Below are positions 18,621-31,632 of a stretch of DNA of 64,000 nt, in pieces. Positions within the stretch are counted from its first letter, which is position 1; the number at the start of each line of letters is the position of its first letter. A program made the translations under genes and the position numbers. Source of the DNA: Valencia hispanica (taxonomy: Eukaryota > Chordata > Actinopteri > Cyprinodontiformes > Valenciidae). The notes under the pieces were generated by a model, which saw nothing but the letters and a program-made list of their open reading frames with translations, did no database searches and was not told the origin of the DNA. Location of the stretch: assembly GCA_963556495.2 (NCBI GenBank), contig OY747704.1, positions 37,495,001 through 37,559,000 of the forward strand. The letters are read 5' to 3'.

Positions 18621-21600
18621 TTTTATTTTCTTTTTCAAATTCAAGCACACACTTTCTAAACATGAAATCGGAAGAGGTCAAGAAAGACTGTAATAGATTT
18701 AATCTGATAATATCCTTAGATCAGGCGTTTTCCTTTTATTAAGAAAATGTATAAGCAGCAAAGTAAAAATAAATCGTGTGTTCCTCGGTTTCATGTCCAG
18801 TTTGTTTTTAGTTTAACTCCATCAACTTTATCCTTAATACCACGCGCAAACGGCACAGAAGGAGCCCAAATTGAATTCATTTACACATTACGAGGCAGAG
18901 CTCTGCAAGGGCAGTTTGGACTGGGGGAAAGTGTCCCAGAGTGAGGTTACAGAGAGGGCTTTACAGCTGAGCCCGATGTCCATGTGCTCCCCGCTTTGTC
19001 TGTGCTTCTCTGCAAAGTGCATGTGTTCATGCGGCAGATGTTCAATGCAGGACAGGTTGGTCTCCCCCAGAGACGAGCAAAACTTCTAAGGGTGAAGCCA
19101 TCAGGACGTGTCACCATTGTTCCTGCTTTTCTAGGTTTGTCTTGCAGGAAGGAGCAGGCGACAGGAATATAGGCAACAGGAAAATACATTAAACATGAGG
19201 GAGCCACCCCAAGGTACCTCCCCTAAAATCCTCCTAGAGTGTAAAACAGGATATGGAAGTGGGCATGAAGCCAGGTGGTTAAATGATGAACAGGTTTCTT
19301 CCAACATTAGCTGTTTTTTTTTTCTTTTTGGCGTTGCAAACCTAGATAGAAAGCAAATAGCTGAACTTATGTGTTACATCATTATAGTAATATGCAAAAA
19401 AAGCTGATCGGAGTAAATAATTAAACTGAGACTCGGTGCAAGATGTGTGTCCACCTCTGCAGGTTACGGAGGAGTGCAAACATCCAGTTCATCTCGCTAA
19501 ACCTCTCCTCCTTTGGTGTTTGCCATCAATTTCAGGGCAAAGGTGGACTCATCTTTCCTTAATTCCCCCCTTCCAGTTACACTCAGAGCCCAGCCCAAGC
19601 CCATTATTCTGGAAGCTATAACGGCGTTGCCAATGAAATCCCACATGCTCTTGCAGCAGAAATGTAATTCTCCAGGAACAAGGTGTGGGATTACAGAAGT
19701 GGCAGGACGGCACAAAGAGCAAAAAGAATGGGAGCACAAGCCAGGTGGACTTCATTTCAAAACTCCCTGACAAGAGTTTGCTTTGAAATAAATTAGAGTC
19801 ATGTTATATACAGTTCAACTCATATATAGCACAATATCAATCCTTCAGTGGACTTTTTTGTGTTCTGGATGCCTGCAGCAAAATCCTTGAGCCACCTGAG
19901 AAAACATTGCATAGCTAGCAAAAGGCTGAATAAAATTTTCCCAAATTTGATTATCCGATACCAACTATCTAGCTGGAAACTGTAACACGGCTGCATAATC
20001 ACGCCATCTCCCAAACATGATCAATAATGATAAAAGTTGCTCCTTTGCACTCTTTATGCACTTTGTAGGGTGCCAAATGTAGGCTATAATAAATTGGATT
20101 TGTATGACTGCTGTAATCACATGTAACATTATTGAGGCAATACCAACAGAATACACTGTTTACATGAGGTGAAATTAAACAGAAATTAATAAAATGCTCA
20201 ACTCTGGGAAGAAATACATTCATACCAGTTTAAGTGCTAAAGAAAATCTTCATCCTCATTCGCTGTTCAGTATTGACATCCCAGGTAGGATCCATTCTTG
20301 TTTGTAGGTCTTCAGAGTTACTGTATATCCTTGTTTAGATATACCCTTGGATCAGGAACGCTTCCTCTCTCCAATTTTTATTTTATTCCTCTCCATCTCA
20401 GTGTTATTCCTCAGAGAAAAAGGGCAACAAAGTGGATAAAAAATGCTCCAGAATCCATCTGGGAATCTGTCACAAGGGACTTTCTCTGCATGCTGTTCAC
20501 TAAAGCCAACAGCTCACCTTGAAAATCACCTCTCAGTGTCAGTCCTGGCTGTTTTTCTTCTTTGCTATCTACCAGCAGGTTTTAAAACACCTATTGGCTA
20601 CCAGAAGGTTTACTATGCATGAATAAAATTCCCTTTTTTGTGCACTTTTTAAACAGTTGTATTAAGCCACCTTTTTTTTATATAATTATTCAGTTGTTAT
20701 AAAGAACATGCACCTTTGGCTATGAGCCCTTATGAACAGCTCCAAGCATCCTACAAACAATTTTGGACCACTTCCTATGGCTTCCTTAGGGCGGCCTTAT
20801 AAAAATCCAGAGTTCATAGCTCCATGGTAGGTGGCCAGGTTGGTGATCTTGTCCAAGGTTTTCTACTAACGCACCATGAAAACCCTCTTCTAGGGCCTCT
20901 GTAACAAATGCCTTAGGAACAAATGAAAAACAACACATGATGTTCCTGAATCATTTAGGGTCAGGAGACATTTCCAGAATCCCATATTCCTATGGTGGCC
21001 GTAAGTATGCTGCAAGAACACATGAAGTTGTTCTTGGGGGGCCCTTACAGCACTCCTTTGAACGCTGTACGAACGAAGATTCGTTCAGCGTTCACACTAA
21101 CGTCCTTCCGCCATTCATTAGGCAAAAGTAAGGTGTTGATAAGGCAGAAGTACATTCTTGGAGTTCTTGGGGGGGTGTATAAAACCTTCCAACTCACGGT
21201 AAAGCTTATGGAAATGAGTCTCATACTGGCCATAGAGATTCCACCTTTATATCCATGGCTGCATCCACCAGTGTTGTCGTCTTCTCTCCACGTCCTACTG
21301 CCATTGCTGAATGAAAGCAGTCACTACAACCACTAGATCTTCTTCTTCGTCCTGTAACTGCACCTGCAGAAGGTGCAGCTGTAGTCTTCTCCGCGTTATT
21401 GCAATCTTAAAAATTACAAAATATACCACAAATTTTCCAGATGAGATGATCAAGACACAGAAAGTTGGAGTTATTGGAATGGCTGCCACTATCCCAACAA
21501 AGCATTTCGAAAGCCATAGGATCTTTCTGCTTAGAACTTGAGATTATTGTGAGTTGCTCACTGCATTGCCTTACAGCCACATTACGTCACTAATTTTCAC

Positions 21601-22256
21601 AAGATGGCCATAAGTCTACCATAGGCAGGTTCCAAGGCACCCTAATGAAGTACATAAAAACTTTACGGCCAGCGTATGGTAGAAAATCAACTAATTTTCT
21701 CAAGAATGTCTCAAGCTGCACTTGCGAACTGAATGGCAGCCATACCAACCTCTTAAAAAGGCTGTAAAATTCCCCCCCATCACTATTATCTACAAACTCC
21801 AGATTTCATACAAATTGGGTCACCTCTGGGACCATAATGATTTTTGAAACGTCATCTTTAATTTCTTTAATGTGGTGTATATTTCAGCAGGTTTCCTCTT
21901 TGTTTATGTTTTGTTTGACAGTTGGATTGAAGCCACAGGGAAAGTCCCTGAGGTAAGTATAGTACAGTCAATAATTTGTGATTTCACATGACTGCTCCAA
22001 TACAGATCTCATTATACACACTGAGGTTATCAGCTATGCTCGACTGATTCAAAACAGCAAGTTCCTTGGCTGCAACTGTTTAGTAAACAGTCAGAGACAT
22101 AATTATGATTGGCACAAGTTACAAAAAATATTTGTGCATAGAAACTTTTAAAAATAAATTATGCTTATTTGCTGCTTTATGTTCCTTTACACATGGCAAA
22201 ATTAACTTAATCAGTTCCTCAGACTGAGCATTTCAGAATTTTAATTGGGAGGAGAA
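18621..22256. other. Intronic, no gene recognised
   Basis: About 3.6 kb of mostly unique AT-rich sequence. ORFs are short and without domains. A small hairpin (CTGCACC-TGCAGA-AGGTGCAG) lies near 21360. No known repeat family was recognised with confidence. Confidence 0.4.
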
Positions 22257-22273
22257 GGGGGGGGGGGGGGGGG
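22257..22273 (+). repeat. Poly-G tract (17 G)
   Basis: A run of 17 guanines within a purine-rich stretch (GGAGGAGAAGGGG...GAGGG). A possible G-quadruplex former and slippage site. Confidence 0.88.
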
Positions 22274-22856
22274 AGGGTAGTCAGGGGGAAAGCTAGATTT
22301 GTATGTCTGAATGTGAATGACTGTGAAATTGTTCACTTCCAACTGATTCTTGGTATATAACATACAACAATGTAACAACATTTTCCTTTTTAAGGAACTT
22401 TATGCTGCTTCAAGATGAAGTTTATCTTTCTCAGCCGTTGGCTGTTCATTTGGATCAGACACGTTTTGCACATAATTTTGCATATTTGTATGTGCATTTT
22501 GCAAATACTTCATCTCATTGGTGCTTTTTTCTTAGTTTATTTGTTGAAAGTTGTCTATGATGCAAATGCAGTCACAGTTTTCCAAACACAAAAACATTCA
22601 TGTATATGTAAACGGAGCTACGTTTCATCTACTGTTTATCAGCATTGCATCATTTGTTGTGCCAGCGGATCACGTTCTCTTGGGACTCATGGCTGCCAGG
22701 AGCGTTAGTGGATGTTTATGTATTATGTGGTATTATACTACAAGTTCAAATGCCCCAAGTAATGTTTCCCAGAAATATAAAGCACTTCGGTGTTTTCAGA
22801 AAGACACTAAACCAATAGTGATCACACATTTAAAATGGGTAACAACACAGACTGTA

Positions 22857-23975
22857 GGGCCGTGGAAAAGTATTCACACCCCTTGAACTAGATTTTATCA
22901 CTCATAAGCACAAATATTAGTGTAATCTATTGGGCTTTCATCTGATTGACCAACATAAAGTAGCAAATAACTGTGAATTGGAAAGGAAATGAAACACAAT
23001 TTTTGTAACAATTTAAAATATAAGAGTGCAGCATGCGTTTGTATTCAGGCCCCTTTACTTCGATGATCCTAAATAAAATCTAATGCAGTCAGATTGCAGT
23101 CAGAAATTAGTTTGCAAATAGCTATTGGAGGTGGTCAGAGAACATTAGTGAACATTAGAGTCTTGTGAAGACCAAGAAAGGGAAAAACCTGTGGAGAAGC
23201 TTCAAGGTTGGGTTATATAATCAAGCTTTGAGCAGTGCATGGAGTGCTGTTGAATCCATCATCAAAAGTTGGAACAGTATGGCACAACTGCAAACCTACC
23301 AAGACATGGCTATCCATTTAGAAAAATGTGCTCTAGTCAACACTACAGCTGAAGCTAATATCTACTGTCTTCCTCATCTTGGGGGTACAACCAATTTATT
23401 TATATTTATATGTATATAATATTTTAGATATGTGTGAATATTTTGAAGACACGTGTCACAGAAAATCTGCAAATACTGAACCACAAATAGGTGGGGCGTG
23501 CACTGAACATGCAGAAATACTGTGCATGGCAGAAAACGAATACTGGATTTCACCCTGAACATACAATTCCCACAGTGAAACAGGGTGGTGGCAGCATCAT
23601 ACTGTGAGGAAACTTCTCTGATTTGGAGACAGAGAAGCAGTTTAGAGTTGATGACAAGATGAATGAAGCTAAATACTGGGAAATCCTGAAAGACAACCAT
23701 TTAGATGCTGCAAAGGACAAGCTGGGCTGAAAGTTTGGTTTCATGCAGGAAAATGACCAGAAACATACAGCCAGAGCAACAATTAAGTTGTTTATTTTAA
23801 AGAATACTCAAGTGTTAAAATGGCTTGGTCAAATTGTGGAAAACTTAAATACTTCCTGCTGTAATAGCAGTGAAAGGTGGTTCTACAAAGTATGAACTTA
23901 GTGGGCTTGAACACAAATACACACTTTTCAGTTTTTCTTTGTCTGATAAAACTGGAAAAGTATGAATAATTTACT
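22857..23975 (+). mobile_element. Tc1-like element, heavily decayed full-length copy
   Basis: The left end reads GTGGAAAAGTATTCACACCC followed by CTTGAAC. The body shows GAAGACCAAGAAAGGGA (start of the transposase, MKTKKG), CTGTGGAGAAGCTTCAAGG, ATCATCAAAAGTTGGAA, GGCACAACTGCAAACCTACC, the GTGGTGGCAGCATCATACTG segment and CATACAGCCAGAGCAACAAT. The right end carries CTGGAAAAGTATGAATAA near 23950. Several stops and deletions remove the catalytic frame. It is the most complete copy of this family here. Confidence 0.82.
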
Positions 23976-24129
23976 ATTACTCCTAACTATGGACTACTAC
24001 CACACTACCATTAAAAGAACACGAAGGATTATGGGTGTAATCAAATTTTTTTTGAAAGGTCCAAGGAAAGTAGGGATAAGTCAATTGTTAAGTATTGCCA
24101 CTGATTCCTAATTGACCTGTGGCTCAGTC

Positions 24130-24170
24130 CCGCTTAGCCCCGCCCTCTAAACACAAACGAACCAATAGCA
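24130..24170 (+). promoter_or_regulatory. Possible core promoter of the THAP remnant
   Basis: A GC box (CCCCGCCC, 24138-24145) and a CCAAT box (ACCAATAG, 24161-24168) lie 130-160 bp before the ATG of the THAP-like exon, in the same orientation. Confidence 0.4.
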
Positions 24171-24295
24171 TTCAACTATCAGTTTCCTGAAAACAAACAG
24201 ACTTGGACATTCTCCAGGTTTCACGCCAGCGAAGCATTAGGGCCTGCGATACTTTTGGCGTTTTCTGTGCTTTATTTGTGTTTTAAGGCACAAAA

Positions 24296-24481
24296 ATGGT
24301 TAAACAATGTACCCGGGTCACCTGCAAAAATGATACAAAGTATCCCAAGAATAAAATCCACTGAGTTTATTTCATCTTTTTTCCCAAACCGAAACAAAAC
24401 ATGGACAAATGTCTCCGTTGGATAAAGCTGTGTGGCAGCGTGACCACTATAAACAAGAATGTCTGTTCGTAGACATTCTTG
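24296..24481 (+). pseudogene. THAP-type zinc finger exon, inactivated
   Basis: ATG at 24296 opens MVKQCTRVTCKNDTKYPK with the Cys-x4-Cys pair expected at the start of a THAP C2CH finger. FFPKP and RWIKLCG follow, matching the FP and W positions of the domain. The exon ends at a good GT donor (GTAAGA from 24482) just after a CS-x-H-like pair. A TGA at 24362-24364 and a frame shift near the last Cys/His break it. THAP domains occur in host genes (THAP9) and in P-element and Kolobok transposases; with no downstream exon visible, I read this as a transposon remnant. Confidence 0.6.
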
Positions 24482-24849
24482 GTAAGAAAATGATCTTGTA
24501 TAATCTTAGCGATCAGGTAATTTAAGTTAATATTAATCACATATAGCCTAGCGGTAATAAGATGTTTTAAGCTAGCCTCCTAGCAGGCTATTGTTATGTT
24601 AATGGAATGAATTTAACATATTACCCTGCTGTACATGAACAATGCTGGTCTTCAATGATGTTTCTCTTGTCAAAGACGATTGATGCCTGGTGAGGCTTCT
24701 CCATCTTGCTTTGTGATCTGAAAATCCGTGCCTATAATTTCTTTTTCTTTTCATATAATTCCAGTTTGAAATTTTGTTCTTAGTCCTCCACAGCATAATG
24801 CCGATCTTTCTGAACCTCCAACATATTAATTGTTGTTGCCTTCAAAAGT

Positions 24850-25215
24850 TGTCAAGAGCCTCTTGAGGAATTGACCTTTCATATGACTTTCAAGCTATTA
24901 TTAATCACTTACTCAAAGGCAGCTCTAAACAGATGGGTTTATAGCTTTGATTCAAAGGAACTCAGTGTTTCAGCACCCTTCCAGTGGTCTGGAAGTTTGT
25001 TCCAGATAGGGGGAGAATAGAAACTGAAAGCTGCTTCTCCATGCCTTGTTCTAATTCTAGGGATGATTAGTAGACTAGAGTTGGAAGACTTGAGTGGTGT
25101 GGGGGGTTGATATAATGACAACAGATCTTCCACATACTTTGGTGCTAAACCATTCAATGATTTATAGACTAGTAAAACTATTTTGAAGTCTATTCTCTGG
25201 TTTATATTCTTAAGT
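24850..25215 (-). pseudogene. LINE reverse-transcriptase protein C-terminus, 5'-truncated
   Basis: The minus strand reads MNGLAPKYVEDLLSLYQPP, then RTRHGEAAFSFYSPPIWNKL, SFESKL, a TAA, THLFRAAFE and a stop. This is the standard C-terminal tail of fish L2/CR1-type LINE polyproteins (Y-ap-LWN-LP, F-S-LKTHLF). Only the tail and a short 3' region to about 24850 remain, as expected of 5'-truncated LINE insertions. Confidence 0.75.
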
Positions 25216-25324
25216 GAAGTATATTCTTAGGTTTGACTAGGGCATTTAAATACACGTATAAACTTTGATCCAAACAATTCCTTTTTAGTTCTCTTCTGCC
25301 CTAGCCCCAAGTTTTTAAAAACTT

Positions 25325-25433
25325 TTATTAGGTTTACTTTCAGTATTGCCCTTTCTTTAGCTCCATCAGTTTTCCAATCTATTCTGACCAAATTTCCTGT
25401 ACCTGCTCAAGAAAAACATGATGTTGCCATCGA
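25325..25433 (-). mobile_element. Tc1-like transposase fragment
   Basis: About 110 bp match, in order, CAGTATTGCCCTTTCTTTAG, TCCATCAGTTTTCCAATC, GACCAAATTTCCTGTACC and a GAAAAACATGATGTTGCC segment of the fish Tc1 family seen elsewhere in the window, in reverse orientation. No ends remain. Confidence 0.7.
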
Positions 25434-27744
25434 AACGAACCCTGGTCCGTTTGAAGTGGACCAAACAGTGCAGGTCTGAATACACCCTTAATTTCAAAAG
25501 AGTGCTCTGTAACGCACATGGAGAAAGCTTGCAGGTTACTCATCATCCCATCAAAGTTTACCGACAGTCAGATGGAGGATGAGCTGCCTTTACATCCAAT
25601 ACCCCACGCCTTTTTTCACATTATCAGAGCCCCATGATGAATTATTCAGTACTGACTGTTTCTTCATCATGAGTGGCAGACTCTGTCATAGATACAGCTG
25701 AATGAACAATGTAGATGTGCGACGCATCTATGCGACAGGCAAAATTGCCCATTTGAGAGAACATGTTCTTGTAAATCAACCAGCAATTACGAGGAGCAGG
25801 AGACAGTTTCCACAGATTTGCCATAAGAATAGCTTTGCCAGCTTTGAATATAACAATTGAAAACTTATTTTTTGTGGTTTTTCCAAGCCTTTGTCGTGCT
25901 TTATTGCAATTTAAAATAAGCTCACAAAACTGTAATACTATTTTATCTAACTGAGGATCCTAAACAGCATTAAACAATATTAAGAAGCAAAACTGACAGC
26001 TCATTTTGCTGTACCTAAGGTCCTATCATCTATGGTAAAAGCACAGAGGGAGAGCTAGAAGTGTGAAGGATGAAGCTGGCATTTTTCTCTTCTCATCTGG
26101 TATATTAGGAGCCACTGCACAGAGGTATGCAGGTAGTACTTTGTGTATAAGTGAGATTTCGAGCCCTTTTGTAGCCTGCCATCAAGATCAAAGTCGAGTC
26201 AGCGAGGACCATCACTCTCCCCCGGGTAAATGAGAGGATTCTGTTATGTTTCAATGACGACAATGTGGGATTTTAGATTTGACAGACAGCTTTGACCACT
26301 GATTTCACAGGCTGCTTCAAACTTACTGGCTGTACCTCAATCTCCAAGCTGCATCATAATTTCCACACTGGACCACTTGCTCTGATACAGAAGGGTGGTG
26401 GGTATATATAACCCTTCAGGAAAAAAAACAAGTTGGAGAAGTTGTGTTTTTCTCTACCAAAACTGATTTTATTCACTGCCCTGTGATAGCAAGAATCTCC
26501 AGACAGAAACTAATTATTTCCCTAGTTTTGTTTTCCAACACATCCGAGGGTCATAAATAAATAGCAGATATGAATCAAACTGCTTTATGATGCATTTTAA
26601 AATAAAATCTGCAAATTTCTGGTTGCCTTAGGTAGTTTCTACTTTAATGTTTTTTCTTTTACTGTTAGGATTAGTAAGTCTCAGAGGTGAGGAACAGAAA
26701 TCCGTTAGACCTCAAACGTTTGATGAGTCATACTGTCTGAAGCCAGATGGGGAACATTTAAATACCAATGCTTTGCATGTTATTAGGCCATTAAACAGCG
26801 ATGATACTTTGCTTTGCTGCTGACCAATGTCAGATTTTGCTTCCTGGCTTTTATGATGCTCTCTGTGTTTGTGCAAGGACACCCAATTTGTTAAGAAGCT
26901 GGTAGCTTGTAACAATGGACATTCTCGCACATTTTTGCACAACCCTCTCTTTCGGAATAAAAACAACAGGTAGACAAGTAAAACAAATAGGACTTCGGCT
27001 CCTCATTGTTACCACAAAAGGATCACCCGACTAACAGGGAGGAATAACATTTTGAACTGCCTTTCCTAATCAGTTAGTGATGTGGATGTAAGTATGCTTA
27101 TTACTCTGTGCGTGTGATGCATCTCTTGGAACATTTCAAAATCAAAAGGTATATTTTCATTTTGGACCATTTATCTGCTTTGAGACATTACTTACCAAAA
27201 TATAGGACACGCCTCACAAAAAGATCAGTTCTATCTTTTGTGACATCCCTATCCTGTGTTTTCTTTTGTAAAGCAACTAGAGCAGCAAGCCCTTTTGTTT
27301 TCTTCTTCCACATCAAAACCACAACTAGCTTTCAGCAAGTGGTATGTTTCCACGCAATCTGTGTGGAAAGAAAAATGGCCGTAATTCATAGAAATAGACA
27401 AACAATTTTCCTTAAGTGCACGCAAAACAGCCTATTTAAATGCAGGTAAACTGCATCGCAATGAATGGATGCATTTAAAACCTAGTGTGCCGCTTCCGTT
27501 AAGCCTGAGTCCCTACGGACGAAGCAGCGACTATCATCTGCGAAGCATAATACGCAGCTGATAGCCCCCGTTAAAGTCCATGGGTCCTTATTTTATTGGA
27601 TGCGTCCGAAAACCGTTGTGTCGATGCCCTCTCCTAAATTATGCAGCGAATCTATTTTTTACACCCTACGCTTCTAAAACTCATCAAGCTCAACAGTTTA
27701 GATCGGGCCAGACAGGAAATCAGACACTGGAGCAGAGTAAAGCA
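25434..27744. other. Intronic, nothing recognised
   Basis: 2.3 kb with no supported gene, RNA or known repeat. The part from about 27480, which is comparatively CpG-rich, may belong to the same unknown element as the repeat that follows. Confidence 0.4.
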
Positions 27745-27912
27745 TTTGCAAAATTTCAAAATAAAAGAAACGTGCAGATTTCCGATTGCTTAACTATGAA
27801 AAAACAAAACAAACGTCATTACCTGGCTGTGACAGCAGGGTTGAGGTTAGTCAGGCTGTGGATCTAATTTGTTTGTTTTTTTATCATAGACAATGAGAAG
27901 TTAAACCTGGAA
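27745..27912 (+). repeat. Dispersed repeat, copy 2 (unknown family)
   Basis: Second copy of the repeat at 11925-12075, same orientation, with small indels. Both copies pass through GTGCAGATTTCCGATTGC, TCATTACCTG and ACAATGAGAA. Confidence 0.75.
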
Positions 27913-30261
27913 GCGACGCCCTACTAAACTCGCAAGCAAAACAAATCTATTACGTTACACGTTCCATTCGCATCCGGTGGAAGGCAAGGGTTTGACCGAC
28001 AAGCAAACTGCTAGCAAACAGATTCTTGAATTTGCAAAAAATGACAATTTTCTGTTGATTAAAGACCTGATGAAAATTATTTATTCTCACATTAAATTCA
28101 CTTTTTGAGTAATGTGTGACTTTCCTTGCCATATAACCCAATTTCTTAAGACAGTCTTGCCTCTTAGTTGAAATCCTCTCAATATGTCATATTCAGTTTG
28201 CCAAATACTCTAGTGCAGCTAATATTTACTCTGAATAGTTTGAAAAGGTTTATTGAGATAACAGATTGTTTGGCAAGAGGCGGGACGGGTCTGGGTCCAC
28301 ACTGGAAGAATGGTAAAGAGGTACGTCTTTAATCTTTGAGATTTTGCAGAAGGAGATTAACTATAGGAGATGGAGTTTGTCTTACTGCTTGTAAGGGGAG
28401 ATGAATATCCAAGGAGAGGTAAGTATATCCACAGCTGATGAATTTGCCAGAGAGTGACTCAGGTGGTGATTTCTGTCTCTTTTCTTTGTTCCAGATGAGG
28501 TGAGTGTTGAAGGGTGGAAAGGCAGGTGGGTGCATGGCAGAGATCCAGAGAAGTTCTTGGTGTGGATGTAGACCACAGAGGATCTGGAGATGTTCAACAG
28601 AGTCAGCATACAGGCTCAGAGGTCCAAACGGAGGACATGAGGAGGGAAGAGGACTGGAGGAAGGAATGTAAAAAAAATGTACAACAAAGGTCTAGGAAGG
28701 CCGGATTACCACAAATGTTAGAAAACCATAGAGCGTCGCATCCAGGGAAAACACTTCTCTAAATACACCTTCCTAAATACGTCAGATGCGTTGCAGCTGG
28801 AGACCACGCCTGCCAGTCACACCCTGCAGAGGAAAGGTAAGAGACACAACACAAAAAACCAGCCCAGCTCCTGCACACAACATTGTGGATATTACACAAT
28901 GTGCCAAAGCTAAAAACGTGACCGACACTATTCCAGCTCATAACACCTTCTACATTTGGTCTTGTCTGTTTTCAAGTGCTCTCTTTAATGTTCTGTGGAG
29001 TTGAGTTTAATTGACTGCGGTCAATAATGGCCAGAGCTCCGTGTTGTTCTTAACTCAGAACTTTAAGGCATGTTTTAGCCTCACATTCTGCTACCATTTG
29101 AGTCAAAGTGGAGGTGATTCAGTGGAAAAATCCTGTATAAAAACAACACCTCCTAATCCGTTCACCACTATTATTTTCTCTTCCGCTTGCCTCATTAAAC
29201 AGGCAGTTCCGGTATTGCCATGAATGTCAAACTTGTACCTTTCAACAAATTGGATCCATTTTTTTCCTCCGCCACTTAACAGTCCTATATAGCTGAGTGT
29301 TGATGAAACATTGTTGAAATAACAGCAATAGTGACTCAGTAAAGAGTCGGACAATTCCCCACTAGCTGTTGAGCATTCAAAAAAACTTTGTTGTTATTTC
29401 TGTTGTTTCTTCCAGACTGTTCATCAGTCTTTAGTTACTTGTCCTGTTATACTCCCTATGTAATGTCCTCAACCTTCAAGGAATCTATTAAAGACTCTTG
29501 GTTTAATTAAATCATTACAGCTCATGTATGCTGTTTTTGGGTTATCCTTCAACTGCTCCTCCACATCGTGATGGGGGAGTTTTCTAAGCAAGCACACACA
29601 AGAACAGCTCTAAGAAAAGGAATAATGAATTTAATTTTGTGCAATTTAATTGGAAAGCACTTAGTGTGGGGAACCTTTGGTTATTACTCATAATTGCAAT
29701 AACAGAAACACAACAAACAAAGAAACTCTGCCTCGAATCATCATAGTTGATCTTTCATTGCTTCAAGTTTCTTTCTATATGCTAATAGCATATAGAGTTT
29801 AAACTCAAATGAATGGGTTCATGAATTTTAACAGGAGTGGACTGGGAATCATCTGAACAAGCATGAGTGCCCAGCATAAGGACCGCTTGAAGGATTGTAG
29901 ACAGCAAATGAACTTTTTGTTGAGTAGTTATTGACCTTAAAATAAACCCTTAAGTAAAACTTATTGAAGCCAAGAAAATACTGTTCAAAAGAAAAGTCAA
30001 GAAGGTTCTGGTAAGGAAACTGTTTGTTTCTGAACTATCACTGATCATGTTAGTTTGATCAGTTGCCAATAAAAAACCATCTACGCCTTTTTTAGTCGTT
30101 TTATTGAATGGACATGTCAATATCAGATTCATAGATGATATACTGCAAGAGAACTTGCTCTGTAATGTCAACACAAAACACAACTCAGATTTTAACAGCA
30201 AGTCAAGTATATTTATCTAAAATTGTAAATCATCTTACACAGAGTAGACACATCCACTCTT
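27913..30261. other. Intronic, nothing firmly recognised
   Basis: 2.3 kb without supported genes. 28480-28720 is purine-rich and could be an old LTR-type fragment, but no termini or duplication are visible. Confidence 0.35.
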
Positions 30262-30500
30262 GTAGTTACACAGAGACTGGTGTCTATCTCCAGCAGTCAA
30301 TGGGCCAGAAGTGGAGTACACCCTGGACAGAATGCCAGTATATTACAGGGTGGCACACAGTCACATACCTGAGGACAACTTAGAGAGCCAATAATAGCCA
30401 TTTTTGGGTCTGAAGGAAGTAACCAGAGTAAATTGAAAGATGTCTGGAATTTGAACCCAAGACCTTCTAGCTTCTTGATGAAAAATCATGATGTTACAGT
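30262..30500 (-). repeat. tRNA-derived SINE, diverged copy
   Basis: In reverse it matches the family at 38595-38955: CTGGTGTCTATCTCCAGC, GTACACCCTGGACAGAATG, ACAACTTAGAGAGCCAAT and a decayed B-box side (GGAATTTGAACCCAAGACC). Tail and head are incomplete. Confidence 0.7.
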
Positions 30501-30724
30501 AAGTCACAACAATATATATTTTTAGCAATCTACAATGAAGAACAATCACACATTGACCCCAAATATCATGTCCATAAGACTAATACTCTGTCACACTGTT
30601 TCCCTTCTAACTTGCTTTTCAACGATTTTCAGCTTTACCTGAACAACTCTGTACCATCACCTTTTTACACATTTGATATTGTAGCAAACATAATTGTAGC
30701 TCAAGCGAAGCCAGGCTGCCACAA

Positions 30725-31115
30725 GTTTGAAAATTATCAAAGGAAAAGTAGTTGTAGGAACAATCATCAAAATTTCCTCAGACAGTTATTACAGACGGAC
30801 AGGGAGGATCTCCTGTAGTGCTCTGTAGGAGTTATTATAGCCAGACGTTGTGTTGTTGAGTTACATCTTTATGAAGTGGCTGCTGAGGGTTTTTCATTTT
30901 GGTTTTCATTTTAATAAGCATCCTTTTTCAACATTCAGCTCTAAAGGCTCTTGGGTGGTGGTCTTTAGAACAGAACCAGCTTTCTTTGTCAGTTGTTTGA
31001 AGTTGCTTGCTCAGATGCTAATACCCCAACAGATGGCTGCAGATGAGATTGGACTATCCACAATAGACCTAAAGATTACATGCAGCATCTTGCTGCAAAC
31101 ACTGAAGGGACCTAA
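30725..31115 (-). pseudogene. LINE ORF2 C-terminal fragment
   Basis: The minus strand translates to a tail recalled from fish LINE polyproteins: MCSKMLHM-like, then YRSIVDSTISSAAICWG-like, KKAGSVLKTTTQEPLELK-like and a final block with HYRRSSLSV. Frame breaks are present. There is no RT catalytic core, so it is a truncated remnant. The clade (L2/CR1-like) is tentative. Confidence 0.6.
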
Positions 31116-31507
31116 GCCTCCTCAAAAAGGAATGTATGTTATGTCCCTTCCTTTAAAAGGGTGAGCAGGAATACTGTAAAGTGATGATATGAATCCAAGA
31201 AATGTTCATTTTTGCGAGCAAAAGACATTTAATTTTTGGAGGAAAAAGTGCCCTGTTTTATGTTTATGTTTATGTTATATTAACTTAATTTGTTGTGCCT
31301 TTGGTCTTTATTATTGTTTTTAGACAAGTTTATATATTTAAAACAAAAGAAAACACTAATTTTAGTCTTAAAGTAAAGTGTCTGGCGTTGTCAAATAATG
31401 TATTTTATATTTCAAATTGTTATTTACTAAAATGAGAGGTGTCACTTAAATCTACAGTTGGAGCTAAACAAATTATATTTAGGACTACATATATTTATTA
31501 TATATGT

Positions 31508-31510
<3 letters not shown>

Positions 31511-31580
<70 letters not shown>
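31511..31580 (+). repeat. (AT)35 microsatellite
   Basis: 70 bp of perfect AT dinucleotide, 50 bp upstream of a Tc1 remnant. Confidence 0.95.
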
Positions 31581-31586
<6 letters not shown>

Positions 31587-31632
31587 ATTGCAGTTTTTAC
31601 TGAAGAAAATTTAGATCTAATGTTTGAATAGG

